A stretch of 64,000 nt of DNA, from positions 1,302,001 to 1,366,000 of the forward strand of contig NZ_JAUMKD010000001.1 in the NCBI RefSeq assembly GCF_030519475.1. Direction: 5' to 3'. The position numbers and the translations under genes were made by a program. Positions 45,721-54,142 of this stretch are shown here, in pieces. Position 1 is the stretch's first letter. Each line of letters begins with the position of its first letter. Source of the DNA: Micromonospora sp. C28SCA-DRY-2 (GTDB lineage Bacteria; Actinomycetota; Actinomycetes; Mycobacteriales; Micromonosporaceae). The notes under the pieces were generated by a model. That model was not told the origin of the DNA and did not search any database. It saw nothing but the letters and a program-made list of their open reading frames with translations.

Positions 45721-46934
45721 GCTGGGCGCGGCGGGCGGTGCGGGAGCTGGGCCAGCTGGCCGTCGGGCTGGGCATGGCCGTCGCGGGCGTGGCGCTCGCG
45801 ATGGCCACGCTGACCGCCGCCGCCCTCGGCCTGATCGGCGTCGGCCTGCCGTTGCTGGACCGCGCCCTCGGCGGCACCCGGGCGCTGCTCGACCGGCAGC
45901 GCCGGCGGGTGCCCGGGCCGCCGGTGCGGTCCCCGTACCAGCCGGTGCGCGGTGGGTTGACCGCCCGGCTGATGGCCATGGCCGGCGACCCGGCCACCTA
46001 CCGGGACCTCGCGTTCCAGTTCGTCCACTTCGCCTACGCCCCCTCGGCCGCGCTGTTCGCCGTCGCGATCTGGCTCGGCGCCGCGCAGGGCCTGGCCATG
46101 CCGCTGATCCACGCGGTACGGCCGAGCGCGATCGGCAACTACCTCGGCCTCCCGATCGACTCCCCCGGCAACGCCGGGCTGGCCACCGTGGCCGGACTGC
46201 TGGTGGCGGTCGGCGCGTACTGGCTGCCCCGGGGGTTGCTGCACCTGGAGGGGCGGTTGACCCGGGCGCTGCTCGGGCCGACCGCCCGGGCGACGCTGAC
46301 CGAGCGGGTCGAGGAGCTGACCGACACCCGCGCGCAGACCGTCGACGCCCAGGCCGCCGAGCTGCGCCGGATCGAGCGGGACCTGCACGACGGCGCCCAG
46401 GCGCGGCTGGTGGCGATGGCGATGAACCTGGGCCTGGCCGAGGAACTGCTGGCCCGCGACCCGGAGGCGGCGCGCGGGCTGGTCACCGAGGCCCGGTCGG
46501 CCGCCGGCACCGCGCTGGCCGAGCTGCGCGACGTGGTCCGCGGCATCCACCCGCCGGTGCTCGCCGACCGGGGGCTGGCCGGGGGCCTCGCCGCGCTCGC
46601 CCTCGGCGCCGCCCTCCCGGTCGACCTGGACGTCGACCTGCCCGACCGGCTGGCGCCACCGCTGGAGTCGGCGCTCTACTTCACCGCCGCCGAACTGGTC
46701 ACCAACGCCGCCCGGCACAGCGGGGCCGGCCGGGTGGCGGTGCGGCTGTGGCGGACCGAGGACCGGGTCCGGCTGACCGTCTCCGACGACGGGCGCGGCG
46801 GCGCCGACCCGGAGCGGGGCAGCGGGCTGGCCGGGATCCGGCGGCGGCTCGCCGCCTTCGACGGGCGGGTCCGGATCGACTCGCCGTCCGGAGGGCCTAC
46901 CGTGATCGACGTGGAGCTGCCGTGCGCATCGTGA
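45717..46934 (+). CDS. Sensor histidine kinase (HisKA_3 type)
   Basis: This 405-residue kinase has N-terminal membrane helices (LAVGLGMAVAGVALAMATLTAAALGLIGVGLPLL, FAYAPSAALFAVAIWLG, LATVAGLLVAVGAYWL) with a sensor-like DUF4118/PspC-type arrangement and no large extracellular domain. The phospho-acceptor is His224 in RRIERDLHDGAQARLVAM. The ATPase has TAAELVTNAARHSGAG (N box) and VSDDGRGGADPERGSGLAGIRRRL (G boxes). It belongs to the NarL/DesK class and pairs with the regulator that overlaps its 3' end by 13 nt. Confidence 0.92.
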   Translation: MSWARRAVRELGQLAVGLGMAVAGVALAMATLTAAALGLIGVGLPLLDRALGGTRALLDRQRRRVPGPPVRSPYQPVRGGLTARLMAMAGDPATYRDLAFQFVHFAYAPSAALFAVAIWLGAAQGLAMPLIHAVRPSAIGNYLGLPIDSPGNAGLATVAGLLVAVGAYWLPRGLLHLEGRLTRALLGPTARATLTERVEELTDTRAQTVDAQAAELRRIERDLHDGAQARLVAMAMNLGLAEELLARDPEAARGLVTEARSAAGTALAELRDVVRGIHPPVLADRGLAGGLAALALGAALPVDLDVDLPDRLAPPLESALYFTAAELVTNAARHSGAGRVAVRLWRTEDRVRLTVSDDGRGGADPERGSGLAGIRRRLAAFDGRVRIDSPSGGPTVIDVELPCAS

Positions 46935-47566
46935 TCGCCGAAGACCTCGTGCTGCTGCGCGACGGGCTGATCCGGCTGCTCACCGCGTACGGCGACGAGG
47001 TGGTGGCCGCCGTGGAGACCGGCGACGAACTGCTCGCCGCGCTGCTGGAGCACCGCCCCGACGTGGCGGTGGTGGACGTACGCCTGCCGCCCACCCACAC
47101 CGACGAGGGGCTGCGCGCCGCGCTCGCCGCCCGGGCCCGGGTGCCCGGCCTGCCGGTGCTGGTGCTGTCCCAGTACGTCGAGCAGCTCTACGCCCGGGAG
47201 CTGCTCTCCGACGGCGCCGGCGCGGTGGGCTACCTGCTCAAGGACCGGGTCGCCGACGTGGCGCAGTTCGTCGCCGCGGTGCACCGGGTGGCCGGTGGCG
47301 GGATGGCCATGGACCCCGAGGTGATCTCGCAGCTGCTGGCCCGGCCGGCCCGGGCGGAGCCGCTGCGCCGGCTCACCCCGCGCGAGCACGAGGTGCTGGC
47401 GCTGATGGCCGAGGGGCGTTCGAACGGCGCGATCGCCCAGCGGCTGGTGGTCACCGAGAAGGCGGTCAGCAAGCACATCAACTCGATCTTCGCCAAGCTC
47501 GACCTGCGCGAGTGCGACGACGACCACCGCCGGGTCCGCGCGGTGCTGACCTACCTGGACGCCTGA
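46922..47566 (+). CDS. NarL/LuxR-family response regulator
   Basis: This 214-residue regulator has a receiver domain with the acidic pocket E7-D8, phospho-acceptor Asp52 in VAVVDVRLPP, conserved Ser in VLVLSQYVEQLYARELL and Lys in GYLLKDRV. The C-terminal LuxR helix-turn-helix reads RLTPREHEVLALMAEGRSNGAIAQRLVVTEKAVSKHINSIFAKL. GTG 46922 overlaps the kinase gene. The targets probably include this MMPL operon itself, which is inference from position. Confidence 0.93.
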   Translation: MRIVIAEDLVLLRDGLIRLLTAYGDEVVAAVETGDELLAALLEHRPDVAVVDVRLPPTHTDEGLRAALAARARVPGLPVLVLSQYVEQLYARELLSDGAGAVGYLLKDRVADVAQFVAAVHRVAGGGMAMDPEVISQLLARPARAEPLRRLTPREHEVLALMAEGRSNGAIAQRLVVTEKAVSKHINSIFAKLDLRECDDDHRRVRAVLTYLDA

Positions 47567-48448
47567 GTGGACGCCCGCATCGTCGACCGGTTGCGCTGCC
47601 CGGTCTGCGGCCAACCGCTGGCCGAGGCGACCGCCGGCACCACCCGCGCGCTGCGCTGCCCGCGCCGGCACAGCTTCGACGTCGCCCGCCAGGGCTACGT
47701 GAACCTGCTCGCCGGGCGCGCCCCGCACGCCGGGGACACCGCCGAGATGGTGGCCGCCCGGGCCGACTTCCTGGCCGCCGGGCACTACGACGTCATCGCC
47801 GCCGCCCTCACCGGGGCGGCGACCGAGGCGGTGGCCCAGGTCGCGGCGGCGGCGCCGGCCGCCGGGGCGTACCCCCTGGTGGTGGACGCGGGGGCGGGCA
47901 CCGGCAGCTACCTCGCCGCGGTGCTGGCGGCGCTGCCGGACGCCGTCGGCCTGGCCCTGGACGTCTCGAAACCGGCGCTGCGCCGGGCGGCCCGGACCCA
48001 CCCGCGCGCCGCCGCGGCGCTCGCCGACACCTGGCAGCGGCTGCCGCTGGCCGACGCCTCGACCGCGGTGCTGCTCAACGTCTTCGCGCCACGCAACGGC
48101 GCGGAGTTCCACCGGGTCCTCGACCCGGCCGGGGCACTGCTGGTGGTCACCCCGGCCGCCGACCACCTCGCCGAACTGGTCGGCGCGCTCGACCTGCTCC
48201 GGGTCGACCCGGCCAAGGCGGACCGGGTCGCGGAGAGCCTCGGCGGCCGGTTCACCCCGGACGGCGAGATTCCGCTGCGCCGGGAGCTGGCGCTGACCGG
48301 CCCGGAGGTGGCCACGCTGGTCGGCATGGGGCCGAGCGCCTGGCACACCGACCCGGCCGGGCTCGCCGCCCGGGTGACCGCCCTGGCCGAGCCGGTCCGG
48401 GTGACCGTGTCGGTCCGGCTCACCACCTGGCGTCCGATCCCAGGGTGA
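47567..48448 (+). CDS. 23S rRNA (guanine-N1)-methyltransferase, RlmA family
   Basis: This 293-residue enzyme has an N-terminal zinc finger (RLRCPVCGQPLAEA, then ALRCPRRHSFDVARQGYVNLL) that is diagnostic for RlmA proteins. The SAM-binding domain follows with VVDAGAGTGSYLAAVLA and LALDVSKPALRRAAR, then VLLNVFAPRNGAEFHRVL. Gram-positive members of the RlmA-II branch methylate G748 in domain II of 23S rRNA and can give tylosin resistance (TlrB); G745 is the E. coli site. GTG 47567 directly follows the response-regulator stop, so it ends the MMPL-kinase-regulator operon, consistent with a drug-response function. Confidence 0.8.
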   Translation: MDARIVDRLRCPVCGQPLAEATAGTTRALRCPRRHSFDVARQGYVNLLAGRAPHAGDTAEMVAARADFLAAGHYDVIAAALTGAATEAVAQVAAAAPAAGAYPLVVDAGAGTGSYLAAVLAALPDAVGLALDVSKPALRRAARTHPRAAAALADTWQRLPLADASTAVLLNVFAPRNGAEFHRVLDPAGALLVVTPAADHLAELVGALDLLRVDPAKADRVAESLGGRFTPDGEIPLRRELALTGPEVATLVGMGPSAWHTDPAGLAARVTALAEPVRVTVSVRLTTWRPIPG

Positions 48449-48472
48449 CCCCGCCCCGGGCGGGCGGACCGG

Positions 48473-49153
48473 TCAGGTGGAGAGGTCGACCTCTTCCCAG
48501 CCCGGGGGCTCGTCGTGGTAGGGCCCGCGCAGGATCACCGCCCACTCCAGCGCCCAGCGCCGCTGCCCGATCGCGTTGGCGTCCACCAGTCCCGGCGGTT
48601 TCCGGCCGGCCCGCTGCACGTCCAGGTACGCCCAGTCCAGGCAGTAGTGCAGGTCGAGCAGGGCCGCCGCGTCGGCGGGGTGCTGCGGCGCGGCCAGGAT
48701 CCGCGAGCGCCACTGCCCGAAGGTCTCCCCACCGGCGATGTACGGCATCCGCTCCACCAGCCGCTCGTCCACCGGCACTGTCGGGTCGAGCTGCTTGGTC
48801 AGCCCGAGCACCCAGGCCAGCGCGAAGAGCGCGTCGTGGTGCAGCACGAAGGACCGGTGGTCACCCCGACCGCCGGTGACGAACTGCCACTCCGGCGGAG
48901 TGACCATCTCGACCAGGTGCGAGGTGAGCAGCCAGCTCATCGCCGCCTGCGGCGGCATCCCGAAGCAGCGGGCCAGGATCAGGTGCAGCACCGCGATGCG
49001 CGCCTCGATCTCGGCCGTCGGGCGTAGCTCGATCTGGTCGCCCGGCTCCCAGACCAGCGGGAACTGCGGCGGAGGCAGCGGCAGGCGCAGCCGGGACAGC
49101 TCGTCCAGGCTGGCTTCGCGCACCTCTCGGGGGTCGGGGGCAGCAACGATCAC
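48473..49153 (-). CDS. DUF4272 domain protein
   Basis: This 226-residue soluble protein contains LSRLRLPLPPPQFPLVWEPGDQIELRPTAEIEARIAVLHLILARCFGMPPQAAMSWLL, FALAWVLGLTKQLDPTVPVDERLVERMP and the strongly conserved end NAIGQRRWALEWAVILRGPYHDEPPGWEEVDLST. These are the marks of DUF4272, a family without known function that is common in actinomycetes. GTG 49153 (VIVAAPDPREV) has an AGGA site 9 nt upstream; the longer open frame to 49411 is rejected. It converges on the RlmA gene, with 24 bp between the stops. Confidence 0.75.
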   Translation of the reverse strand: MIVAAPDPREVREASLDELSRLRLPLPPPQFPLVWEPGDQIELRPTAEIEARIAVLHLILARCFGMPPQAAMSWLLTSHLVEMVTPPEWQFVTGGRGDHRSFVLHHDALFALAWVLGLTKQLDPTVPVDERLVERMPYIAGGETFGQWRSRILAAPQHPADAAALLDLHYCLDWAYLDVQRAGRKPPGLVDANAIGQRRWALEWAVILRGPYHDEPPGWEEVDLST

Positions 49154-49205
49154 GGCCGAAATTCCTGTCTGCTCGCGACGGCTCAGCGCCGGTCTTCCCC
49201 CCTGG

Positions 49206-49228
49206 CCTGGGAGAATAACGCTCCCAGG
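49206..49228 (-). terminator. Hairpin after deoA
   Basis: CCTGGGAG-AATAACG-CTCCCAGG is a perfect 8-bp dyad 31 nt downstream of the deoA stop and upstream of the DUF4272 gene. It is a likely terminator of the nucleoside operon, though it could instead be an operator for the DUF4272 gene. Confidence 0.5.
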
Positions 49229-49259
49229 TAACCAGCACCATGCCGACCGGCGCGCCCGC

Positions 49260-50540
49260 TCAGCCGATCCGTTCGAGCACCAGCGGAGTCGCTGCCGGGG
49301 CGGTCGGCGAGATGGCCACCGCCCGCTCCGCCTCGGCCAGCGCCGCCGGGATCCGCCCGGCGTGCTCGGCGCGCAGCTCGTAGAGCGGCTCGCCGGCCCG
49401 CACCGGGTCACCCGGGCGCTTGTGCAGCAGCACCCCGGCCGGCACGCTGACCGGGTCCTCCTTGCGGGCCCGGCCGGCGCCGAGCCGCCAGGCGGCCACC
49501 CCCATGGCGTACGCGTCGACCGCCGCGACGAAGCCGTCCGCGTCCGCGCGGACCACCTCGACCTCGTTGGCGGTCGGCAGCGGTGCGTCCGGGTCGCCGC
49601 CCTGGGCGCGGATCATCGCCCGCCAGGCGTCCATCGCCCGGCCGTCGCGCAGCGCGGCCGCCGGGTCGGCGTCGGGCAGGCCGGCCGCGTCGAGCATCTC
49701 CCGGGCCAGCGCCAGGGTCAGCTCCACCACGTCGGCGGGACCGCCACCGGCCAGCACCTCGACCGACTCGGTCACCTCCAGCGCGTTGCCGATGGCCAGG
49801 CCGAGCGGGGTGGACATGTCGGTGAGCAGGGCGACGGTCCGCACCCCGTGCGCGCCGCCCAGCTCCACCATGGTCCGGGCCAGCTCGCGCGCGTCGTCGA
49901 CCGACTTCATGAACGCGCCGGAGCCGACCTTGACGTCGAGCACCAGCGCGCCGGTGCCCTCGGCGATCTTCTTGCTCATGATCGAGCTGGCGATCAGCGG
50001 GATCGCCTCGACGGTGCCGGTGACGTCGCGCAGCGCGTACAGCTTGCGGTCGGCCGGGGCGAGCCCATCGCCCGCCGCGCAGATCACCGCGCCGACGTCG
50101 CGCAACTGGGCGATGAACTCGTCGTTGCTCAGCGCGGCCCGCCAGCCCGGGATCGACTCCAGCTTGTCCAGCGTGCCGCCGGTGTGCCCGAGGCCGCGCC
50201 CGCTGAGCTGCGGCACGGCCGCGCCGCACGCCGCGACCAGCGGGGTGAGCGGAAGGGTGATCTTGTCACCGACGCCGCCGGTGGAGTGCTTGTCGACGGT
50301 GGGGCGCCGCACCGCGGAGAGGTCCAGCCGCTCCCCGCTGGCGATCATCGCGGCCGTCCACCGGGCGATCTCCGCCGGGGTCATGCCGCGCAGCAGGATC
50401 GCCATGGCCAGCGCCGACATCTGCTCGTCGGCGACCAGCCCCCGGGTGTACGCGTCCACCACCCAGTCGATCTGCCCGTCCGACAGCACCCCGCCATCCC
50501 GCTTGGCCCGAATGACGTCAACCGCCGTGAAAGCACTCAC
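49260..50540 (-). CDS. deoA: Thymidine / pyrimidine-nucleoside phosphorylase
   Basis: This 426-residue enzyme cleaves (deoxy)pyrimidine nucleosides with phosphate into base and (deoxy)ribose 1-phosphate. It shows VIRAKRDGGVLSDGQIDWVVDAYTRG, VDKHSTGGVGDKITLPLTPLVAACG (phosphate site), LSGRGLGHTGGTLDKLESIPG (family signature), SSIMSKKIAEGTGALVLDVKVGSGAFMK and a C-terminal barrel-sandwich domain with LHKRPGDPVRAGEPLYEL. GTG 50540 has AGGAA 7 nt upstream. It is the last gene of the bmpA-ABC-cdd-deoA operon, separated from cdd by a 242-bp spacer holding the repeated element. Confidence 0.93.
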   Translation of the reverse strand: MSAFTAVDVIRAKRDGGVLSDGQIDWVVDAYTRGLVADEQMSALAMAILLRGMTPAEIARWTAAMIASGERLDLSAVRRPTVDKHSTGGVGDKITLPLTPLVAACGAAVPQLSGRGLGHTGGTLDKLESIPGWRAALSNDEFIAQLRDVGAVICAAGDGLAPADRKLYALRDVTGTVEAIPLIASSIMSKKIAEGTGALVLDVKVGSGAFMKSVDDARELARTMVELGGAHGVRTVALLTDMSTPLGLAIGNALEVTESVEVLAGGGPADVVELTLALAREMLDAAGLPDADPAAALRDGRAMDAWRAMIRAQGGDPDAPLPTANEVEVVRADADGFVAAVDAYAMGVAAWRLGAGRARKEDPVSVPAGVLLHKRPGDPVRAGEPLYELRAEHAGRIPAALAEAERAVAISPTAPAATPLVLERIG

Positions 50541-50651
50541 CTTGAAGTTCCTATCAGTCGTTACGCGACCGGCCGGCGTACCCCAGCCGATGAGGGCGGA
50601 CGTTCCACCGCGCGCGGTCCGCAGCGGATGAGCACGACGGGCCGGGGTCGA

Positions 50652-50699
50652 CCGCGCCCGGCGGAGGGATCAAGCCTGACCGCCCGGAGCCGGGCGTGG
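50652..50699 (-). repeat. Copy B of the 33-bp repeated element, between cdd and deoA
   Basis: Bases 50661-50693 are identical, in reverse complement, to 21727-21759. They are flanked by different arms (CCGCGCCCG at 50652-50660 and CGGGCGTGG at 50691-50699, one mismatch), so this copy also forms a stem-loop. Its orientation relative to transcription is the same as in copy A. Confidence 0.75.
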
Positions 50700-50720
50700 T
50701 CGGCCCCGGCCCTGAAGCCC

Positions 50721-50742
50721 GGCCGGCCCCGAGAGCCGGCCC
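50721..50742 (-). terminator. GC-rich hairpin after cdd
   Basis: GGCCGG and CCGGCC arms around a CCCCGAGAG loop lie about 40 nt after the cdd stop. It may partly terminate or stabilise the upstream part of the operon. Confidence 0.35.
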
Positions 50743-50782
50743 GATCCCCTAGCGCGACCACCCCGGACCGCAAGGCCCAGGC

Positions 50783-51490
50783 TCAGGCACCGGACCAACG
50801 AACCGGGATCTCCATCGGCGGCTCCCCCTCGCCCGCCCAGAAGATGGTGCCCGACGCGTCGACCACCACCACCCGCGGCGTACGGGCCAGCCCCCAGGTG
50901 ATCGCCTCGGCCGGGTCGTCCCAGCTCGGGCCCTCCTCCAGCACCCCGGTCTCGGCGCCCGCGTCGTCCCCGGCGGACCGCTCCCAGTACGCCGTCCAGA
51001 CCTGCTGGCCGGCGGAGAGATCCGGGTGGACGAAGACGGTGCCCCGACCGCGCCAGGCGGCCAGCCGCTCCGGCACCACCGGCACCGGCGTCTCGCCGGT
51101 GACGGCCTCCAGGTCCTCAACGCCGAAGGCGTGCGGCAGCAGCTCGGCCATCCGCAGCGGCCGGTCCTTCGCCTCGATCAGGCACTCCGGGCCGCCGTTC
51201 TCCCAGAGCAGCTGCCGGCACCGGCCGCACGGCATGAGCGGCTCGCCGGTGGCGTCGACGCAGGACAGCGCGACGATCCGGCCGCCGCCGGTGGCGTGCA
51301 GGGAGGAGACCACCCCGCACTCGGCGCAGAGCACCACCCCGTACGCGGCGTTCTCCACGTTGCAGCCGACCACCACCCGGCCGTCGTCGACCAGGGCGGC
51401 CGCCCCGACCGGGAACTTCGAGTACGGGACGTACGCGTGCCGCATCACCTCGGTGGCGGCGGTCCGCAGCCGTTCCCAGTCGATCTCCAT
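50783..51490 (-). CDS. cdd: Cytidine deaminase with a C-terminal extra domain
   Basis: This protein has 235 residues. The first 130 or so are a complete zinc cytidine deaminase: YSKFPVGAAALVDDGRVVVGCNVENAAYGVVLCAECGVV (catalytic C-A-E) and CVDATGEPLMPCGRCRQLLWE (P-C-x-x-C). It converts (deoxy)cytidine to (deoxy)uridine for DeoA. The remaining 100 residues or so (GRGTVFVHPDLSAGQQVWTAYWERS, GPSWDDPAEAITWGLARTPRVVVVDASGTIFWAGEGE) are absent from ordinary short Cdd enzymes and are unlike the second deaminase-like half of E. coli Cdd; I do not recognise them. ATG 51490 with GGGAGC upstream is 12 bp after the permease stop. Confidence 0.9.
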   Translation of the reverse strand: MEIDWERLRTAATEVMRHAYVPYSKFPVGAAALVDDGRVVVGCNVENAAYGVVLCAECGVVSSLHATGGGRIVALSCVDATGEPLMPCGRCRQLLWENGGPECLIEAKDRPLRMAELLPHAFGVEDLEAVTGETPVPVVPERLAAWRGRGTVFVHPDLSAGQQVWTAYWERSAGDDAGAETGVLEEGPSWDDPAEAITWGLARTPRVVVVDASGTIFWAGEGEPPMEIPVRWSGA

Positions 51491-51502
51491 GGTGTGCTCC
51501 CG

Positions 51503-52783
51503 TCAGCCCTTGATGTACGGCTTGCCGTCCGCGGCCGGCGCCCGGACCCGGCCGACCAGGCCGGCCACCGCCAGGATCGTCGCCAGGTAGGGCAGCATGG
51601 CCAGGAACTGGCTCGGGATCACGCTGTTGATCGCGCCGAGATAGGTGCCGAGCTGGTCGGCGAAGCCGAAGAAGAGCGCCGCGAGCAGCGCACCGGTCGG
51701 GCTCCACCGGCCGAAGATCAGCGCGGCCAGGGCGATGAAGCCCTTACCACCGATCATGTTCTTGGTGAACGAGTAGAGCGCCAGCGTGTAGGAGGCGCCA
51801 CCGATGCCGGCCACCACCCCGGCGAGCAGCACGTTGCGGTAGCGCAGCCCGAGCACCCGGACGCCCAACGTGTCGGCGGCGGTGGGGTGCTCGCCGACCG
51901 CGCGGGTACGCAGCCCCCAGCGGGTGCGGAACAGCGCGATGTGGATCACCAGCACCAGCAGCAGCCCGAGGTAGAGGAAGATGTTGCCGCGGAACAGCGC
52001 CGGGCCGAGCACCGGGATGTCCTTGAGCAGCGGGATCTCCCAGTTGCTGAACCGCGGCGCGCTGTTGTACTGCTGCGCGTCGGTCTGCATCAGCCGCTCG
52101 TAGAGGAAGCCGGTGACGCCGACCGCGAGCAGGTTGAGCACGATGCCCATGACGACCTGGTCGACCAGGTAGCGGATGGCGAAGACGGCCAGCAGCAGGG
52201 AGATGAAGGCGCCGCCGATCGCCGCCGCGACCAGACCCACCCAGACGCTGCCGGAGATGCTGCCGAACAGCGCGCCGCTGAACGCGCCCATCAGCAGCTG
52301 GCCCTCGATCGCAACGTTGACCACGCCGGAGCGCTCGCAGAGCACGCCGGCGAGCGCGCCGAAGATCAGCGGCAGGGCCAGCACGAACGTGCCGCGCACC
52401 ATGTTCACCAGCGGCATGAAGTTCTGCCCGGCGGGGGCCGCCGAGACCTGCCAGCAGAGGAAGGAGAGCACGAAGCTGACCAGCCCGACGCCGAGCACCA
52501 GGGTGAACCAGCGCTTCGGCAGCCCGGCGAGCATCGCCGCGCCGGCGGCGATGGCGACCACGCCGAACCCGATCGCGCCGACCGTGCCGTTGATCTTCAG
52601 GGCGGCGCCGGCGGCGTCCTCGCTCAACGTGAAGCGGGCCGGCTGGTCGGTGGCGAGCGCGCCGAAGAGCACCGCGCCGACGAGGCCGAGGCCGAGCAGG
52701 GTCAGGCCGATCTTGCGGGTACGGGTCCAGAAGCCCTCGTCGACCGGGGCGACCGCGATGTCGGGGACAGCCATGGTGGACAT
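51503..52783 (-). CDS. Nucleoside ABC transporter permease (second)
   Basis: This 426-residue inner-membrane permease of the BPD_transp_2 / NupQ type has about ten helices, with the conserved loop FGALAGVLCERSGVVNVAIEGQLLMGAFSGALFGSISGSVWVGLVAAAIGGAF. An unusual N-terminal 120 residues with extra helices (GLTLLGLGLVGAVLFGALA) precede it. It pairs with the permease encoded 3 bp upstream and the double ATPase. ATG 52783 and ATG 52774 are both possible; neither has a clear ribosome site, so it may be translated by coupling. Confidence 0.88.
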   Translation of the reverse strand: MSTMAVPDIAVAPVDEGFWTRTRKIGLTLLGLGLVGAVLFGALATDQPARFTLSEDAAGAALKINGTVGAIGFGVVAIAAGAAMLAGLPKRWFTLVLGVGLVSFVLSFLCWQVSAAPAGQNFMPLVNMVRGTFVLALPLIFGALAGVLCERSGVVNVAIEGQLLMGAFSGALFGSISGSVWVGLVAAAIGGAFISLLLAVFAIRYLVDQVVMGIVLNLLAVGVTGFLYERLMQTDAQQYNSAPRFSNWEIPLLKDIPVLGPALFRGNIFLYLGLLLVLVIHIALFRTRWGLRTRAVGEHPTAADTLGVRVLGLRYRNVLLAGVVAGIGGASYTLALYSFTKNMIGGKGFIALAALIFGRWSPTGALLAALFFGFADQLGTYLGAINSVIPSQFLAMLPYLATILAVAGLVGRVRAPAADGKPYIKG

Positions 52784-52786
52784 GAG

Positions 52787-54142
52787 TTACCAGCCCTTCG
52801 CCAGGCTCGTCTGCAACCGGGCGGCCCGTGCGGCCCGGAGCTGGAAGATCGCCTTCACCAGGGCCGGCGCGGCGATGAAGATGACGATCAACGCCTGGAG
52901 CACGGTGACCAGCTCCAGCGAGATCCCCGAGTACGACTGCATCCGGTTGCCGCCGGCCTGGAGCGCACCGAAGAGCAGCGCGGCCAGCGCCACGCCCCAC
53001 GGCTTCACCCGGCCGAGCAGCGCCACCAGGATGCCGTCGAAGCCGATCTGCGCCACCACCAGCGGAGTCAGCGCGCTGGCGGTGGAGCCGAGCACCATGT
53101 TCGAGCCGCCGAGGCCGGCCAGGATCCCGGCGAAGACCATGATCAGCACGTACGTCCGGGTGACGCTGATGCCGGCGGTGCGCGCGGCGTCCGGGTTGGC
53201 GCCCACCGCGCGCAGCTCGAAGCCGAGCGTGGAGCGGTTGAGCAGCCAGGCGACCGCCCAGGTGGCCAGCACCGCGAGCAGGATGCCGGCGTGCACCCGC
53301 AGGTTGTCGCCGAGCAGCCGGGGCAGCTGGGCCGAGGCGTCCACCGGCCGGCTGATCGCGTCGGTCCGGTTCGGGTCCTGGATGCCGTTCTGCACGATCA
53401 GCCAGGTCAGGAAGTACGTGGCGATGTAGTTGAGCATGATCGTGTTGATCACCTCGTGGGCACCGGCCTTGGCCTTGAGGATGCCCGGGATGAAGCCCCA
53501 GATCGCCCCGCCGAGGGCACCGGCGAGCACCGCGACCAGCAGGTGCAGGCCGGGCGGCAGCGGCAGCAGGAAGCCGGCCAGCGCGGCCAGGATGACGCCG
53601 ATGGTGGCCTGGCCCTGGGCGCCGATGTTGAACAGGCCGCCCCGGAAGGCCAGCGCGACCGAGAGCCCGGTGAAGACCAGCGGCGCGGTGTAGGTGAGCG
53701 TCTCGGAGATCGGCGCGAGGACCGCCTCCCAGCCGTTGCTGCCGTTCAGCCAGCCGGAGAACGCCTCCGGGTCGAAGACCGCGCCCTTGAACAGGTTGGC
53801 GTACGCCTCGCTGACCAACGTCCAGCTGGAGTTGATGGCGTCGGACGGCCGGGCGGTGATGTAGCTGTAGGTGGCCAGCACGTCCGGGTCCGAGACGATG
53901 ATCAGCACCGCGCCGACGATCATCGCGAGCACCAGCGACAGCAGGGTCACCGTGAAGGTGTTGGCGGCCCAGAGGTTGTCCAGGAACAGCCGGCCCAGCG
54001 ACGGCCGGCCCCCGTCGCCCGGCTGCTTCGGCGTGGTCGCCGTCTCGGCGCGCTCGGTGTTGCCGAGCGCGGTCTGCGCGGCCTGCGCCTCGGTCGCCGG
54101 CTCCTTGTCCGGGGAGCCCGGCTGGGGGTCTGGGTTCGTCAT
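52787..54142 (-). CDS. Nucleoside ABC transporter permease (first)
   Basis: This 451-residue permease of the BPD_transp_2 / NupP type has a long cytoplasmic N-terminal stretch rich in Pro and Glu (1-45), then about ten helices with the family loop [42 protein letters not shown] and [24 protein letters not shown]. It forms the translocation pathway with the next gene product. ATG 54142 overlaps the ATPase stop by 4 nt. Confidence 0.88.
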   Translation of the reverse strand: MTNPDPQPGSPDKEPATEAQAAQTALGNTERAETATTPKQPGDGGRPSLGRLFLDNLWAANTFTVTLLSLVLAMIVGAVLIIVSDPDVLATYSYITARPSDAINSSWTLVSEAYANLFKGAVFDPEAFSGWLNGSNGWEAVLAPISETLTYTAPLVFTGLSVALAFRGGLFNIGAQGQATIGVILAALAGFLLPLPPGLHLLVAVLAGALGGAIWGFIPGILKAKAGAHEVINTIMLNYIATYFLTWLIVQNGIQDPNRTDAISRPVDASAQLPRLLGDNLRVHAGILLAVLATWAVAWLLNRSTLGFELRAVGANPDAARTAGISVTRTYVLIMVFAGILAGLGGSNMVLGSTASALTPLVVAQIGFDGILVALLGRVKPWGVALAALLFGALQAGGNRMQSYSGISLELVTVLQALIVIFIAAPALVKAIFQLRAARAARLQTSLAKGW

